Positions 62,923 to 64,000 of a stretch of 64,000 bases of DNA are shown one piece after another. The notes beneath the pieces were generated by a model, which saw only the letters and a program-made list of their open reading frames with translations, did no database searches and had not been told where the DNA came from. Source of the DNA: Paenirhodobacter populi (GTDB lineage: Bacteria; Pseudomonadota; Alphaproteobacteria; Rhodobacterales; Rhodobacteraceae); NCBI RefSeq assembly GCF_004022215.1, contig NZ_SAUZ01000001.1, positions 299,587 to 363,586 of the forward strand, given 5' to 3'. Position 1 is the stretch's first letter, and each line of letters starts with the position of its first letter. A program made the position numbers and the translations under genes.

Positions 62923-63783
62923 ACGAATGCGATCCAGTTTTGCCTGATGGTGAAAGTCCTGTTCGGGCTTCCGCTTCGGCAAGCGACGGGGATGGTTGCG
63001 AGCATTCTGTCGCTGGCTGCGCTTGATTGGCCGGTGCCTGACTTCTCGACCCTGAGCCGCAGGCTGAAGCGGATCACGGTGCAGATCTCGAACTGCCGTG
63101 CGGTCTGCGTCGGCTGAACCTGCTGGTGGATAGCACAGGGATCAGGTTCCTCGGTGACGGGGAACGGCTTGCACACAAGCATGGCACACGGTGCCGATGA
63201 CAGTATCGCAAGGTGCATCTGGCGATGGACACCGCCACCGGCGACGTCCGTGCTGTAGAATTCACCTCAAGCGACAAGGGCGAGACGCCCGGTTCTACCC
63301 CACCTTCTGGGCCAGATCCCGCCCGAAGAGCAGATTGGCACCGTGACCGGCGATGGTGCCTATGAAACCCAGCGTTGCCACACCGCAATCGTGGAGCGTG
63401 GCGGGACAGCGAACATACCTATCCCCAGGAACGGTCGACGATGGCGGGAGGACTGCCCCCTGCCAAAGCCCGCAACGAGATACTCAAGGCCACGCAGCGC
63501 CCTGGCCGAGCCGCGTGGAAACGGTGGTCCGGATATCACGCCCGAAGTCGGATCGAAGCAAGATGCCCTCGCAGGTTCTCTCGAACCGGTGGCGTTCATC
63601 TGCTCGGCTCAAGCTCTTCGGTGAATGCATCACATCACGCGATCCGGACCGTCAAACAGCTGTCCAGATCCGCATCGCGCTCATGAATCGCTTCAATGCA
63701 CTAGGTACCGCCGAGATCGAGTGCGTCGCATGAAACCAAAGGGGAAAGGGGCACGCACGGCTGCTGCATGACTTTTGCAACAT

Positions 63784-63973
63784 GTGTAACCGCCCCTTGC
63801 GCAAGAGGGATCTTCAGAGCTTCTTTTGCGCCATCGGGTGCTGACATGTGTCCGGCCTCTGATGCGGCCATCATCATGCCGCAGGCCCGTATGGTGTTCG
63901 AAGGTCGGGTCCAGATCAAAGCCGCGTGCTCGAAGGCACTCTGTTGCACACTGGTTCTTCCGATCCCGTCTCA
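63784..63973 (-). pseudogene. Possible gene fragment cut by the IS5-type element
   Basis: From GTG at 63947-63949 the minus strand reads QQSAFEHAALIWTRPSNTIR then ACGMMMAASEAGHMSAPDGA and KEALKIPLAQGAVTH, where it meets the IS5-type right end. Composition is protein-like, but I do not recognise a family, and a stop codon lies upstream at 63971-63973. The remaining bases to 64000 hold nothing I can identify. Confidence 0.25.
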
Positions 63974-64000
63974 CGACGATTGCGCCAAACTGCTCCTTGC

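Larger units (their letters stand above)
61311..63733 (+). pseudogene. IS5-type transposase gene, split and frameshifted
   Basis: The 5' part (61311-~61465) begins MSKPEPSRYRTANW and, across frames, reads SLLIWLDRDMVWVAPKAGRN then GRPPVF. The 3' part (from ~62923) continues AIQFCLMVKVLFGLPLRQAT, GMVASILSLAALDWPVPDF, LLVDSTGIRFLGDGE, KVHLAMDTATGDVRAVEFTS and ends IALMNRFNALGTAEIECVA. Several frameshifts and stops show it is dead. The DDE-type blocks DSTG and DTATGDVRAVEF are visible. Confidence 0.8.
61243..63784 (+). mobile_element. IS5-type element, interrupted
   Basis: The left end GGGCGTTGTTGCAGAACTC at 61243 and right-end sequence GACTTTTGCAACA near 63770-63782 share GTTGCA.AA.TC as an inverted repeat. 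Between them lie the two parts of an IS5-type transposase gene, split by the IS1182-type element. Without that insert the element is ~1.1 kb, normal for IS5-type elements. Ends are placed to within a few bases only. Confidence 0.7.

Noticed and set aside
1..64000. CRISPR arrays, rRNA genes, prophage structural genes, riboswitches
   Set aside because: I saw no regularly spaced short repeats, rRNA segments, capsid or tail genes, or convincing riboswitch folds.

Overview
The window is a piece of a high-GC alphaproteobacterial chromosome, most likely from Rhodobacterales (Rhodobacter/Paracoccus/Rhodovulum-like). The evidence is the alphaproteobacterial SspB and ChpT, a PDH E1-beta with an N-terminal lipoyl domain, an OlsB/OlsA ornithine-lipid pair, small alphaproteobacterial DUF genes (DUF3553, DUF4169, a ribbon-helix-helix protein), and a GC-rich intergenic repeat carrying the core CCCGGGATATTT. 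No genus can be fixed from sequence reading alone.

Region 1 (1-39000) is ordinary core genome in short operons: a J-domain protein, gatB, pepN, malate synthase G, a class I amidotransferase hydrolase, an AlkD-like protein, an Hsp70-like protein, a GntP-type permease, tag, an LLM flavin oxidoreductase, a pirin, tandem identical tRNA-Asp genes, proA, chpT back to back with a DUF3553 gene, olsBA, a P450/DUF4169/RHH operon, a T4 endonuclease V homologue, fumC, doxX, sspB, a lipoate ligase next to the pdhABC operon, an FtsB-like protein, class I FBP aldolase, pgk, two overlapping cyclophilins, anmK and tyrS. Seven copies of the CCCGGGATATTT repeat lie in intergenic gaps of this part only.

Region 2 (39000-41900) is decayed DNA. 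It holds a frameshifted hydrolase-like relic, about 1 kb with no recognisable gene, a small AT-richer gene for a 57-residue Cys-cluster membrane protein, and an aldehyde dehydrogenase fragment truncated at both ends.

Region 3 (41900-59340) is the most interesting part: two large catabolic/transport loci side by side. On the minus strand, a LacI-type regulator with a perfect 16-bp palindrome in its upstream region heads a nine-gene operon: binding protein, two permeases, ATPase, nucleoside hydrolase, adenine deaminase, M20 amidohydrolase and phosphoribosyltransferase. Most junctions overlap by 4-8 bases. It reads as uptake and salvage of a purine nucleoside or a derivative. On the plus strand, divergent from a GntR-FCD regulator, lies a polyamine-type locus: glutamylpolyamine synthetase-like enzyme, FAD oxidase, cupin and a complete PotDABC-like transporter.

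Region 4 (59340-64000) is a graveyard of mobile DNA around a tRNA-Ser(GCU) gene. It has two copies of one IS left end, a shattered UvrD-type helicase, and a nested stack in which an IS1182-type element sits inside an IS5-type element that itself cuts an OrfA relic.
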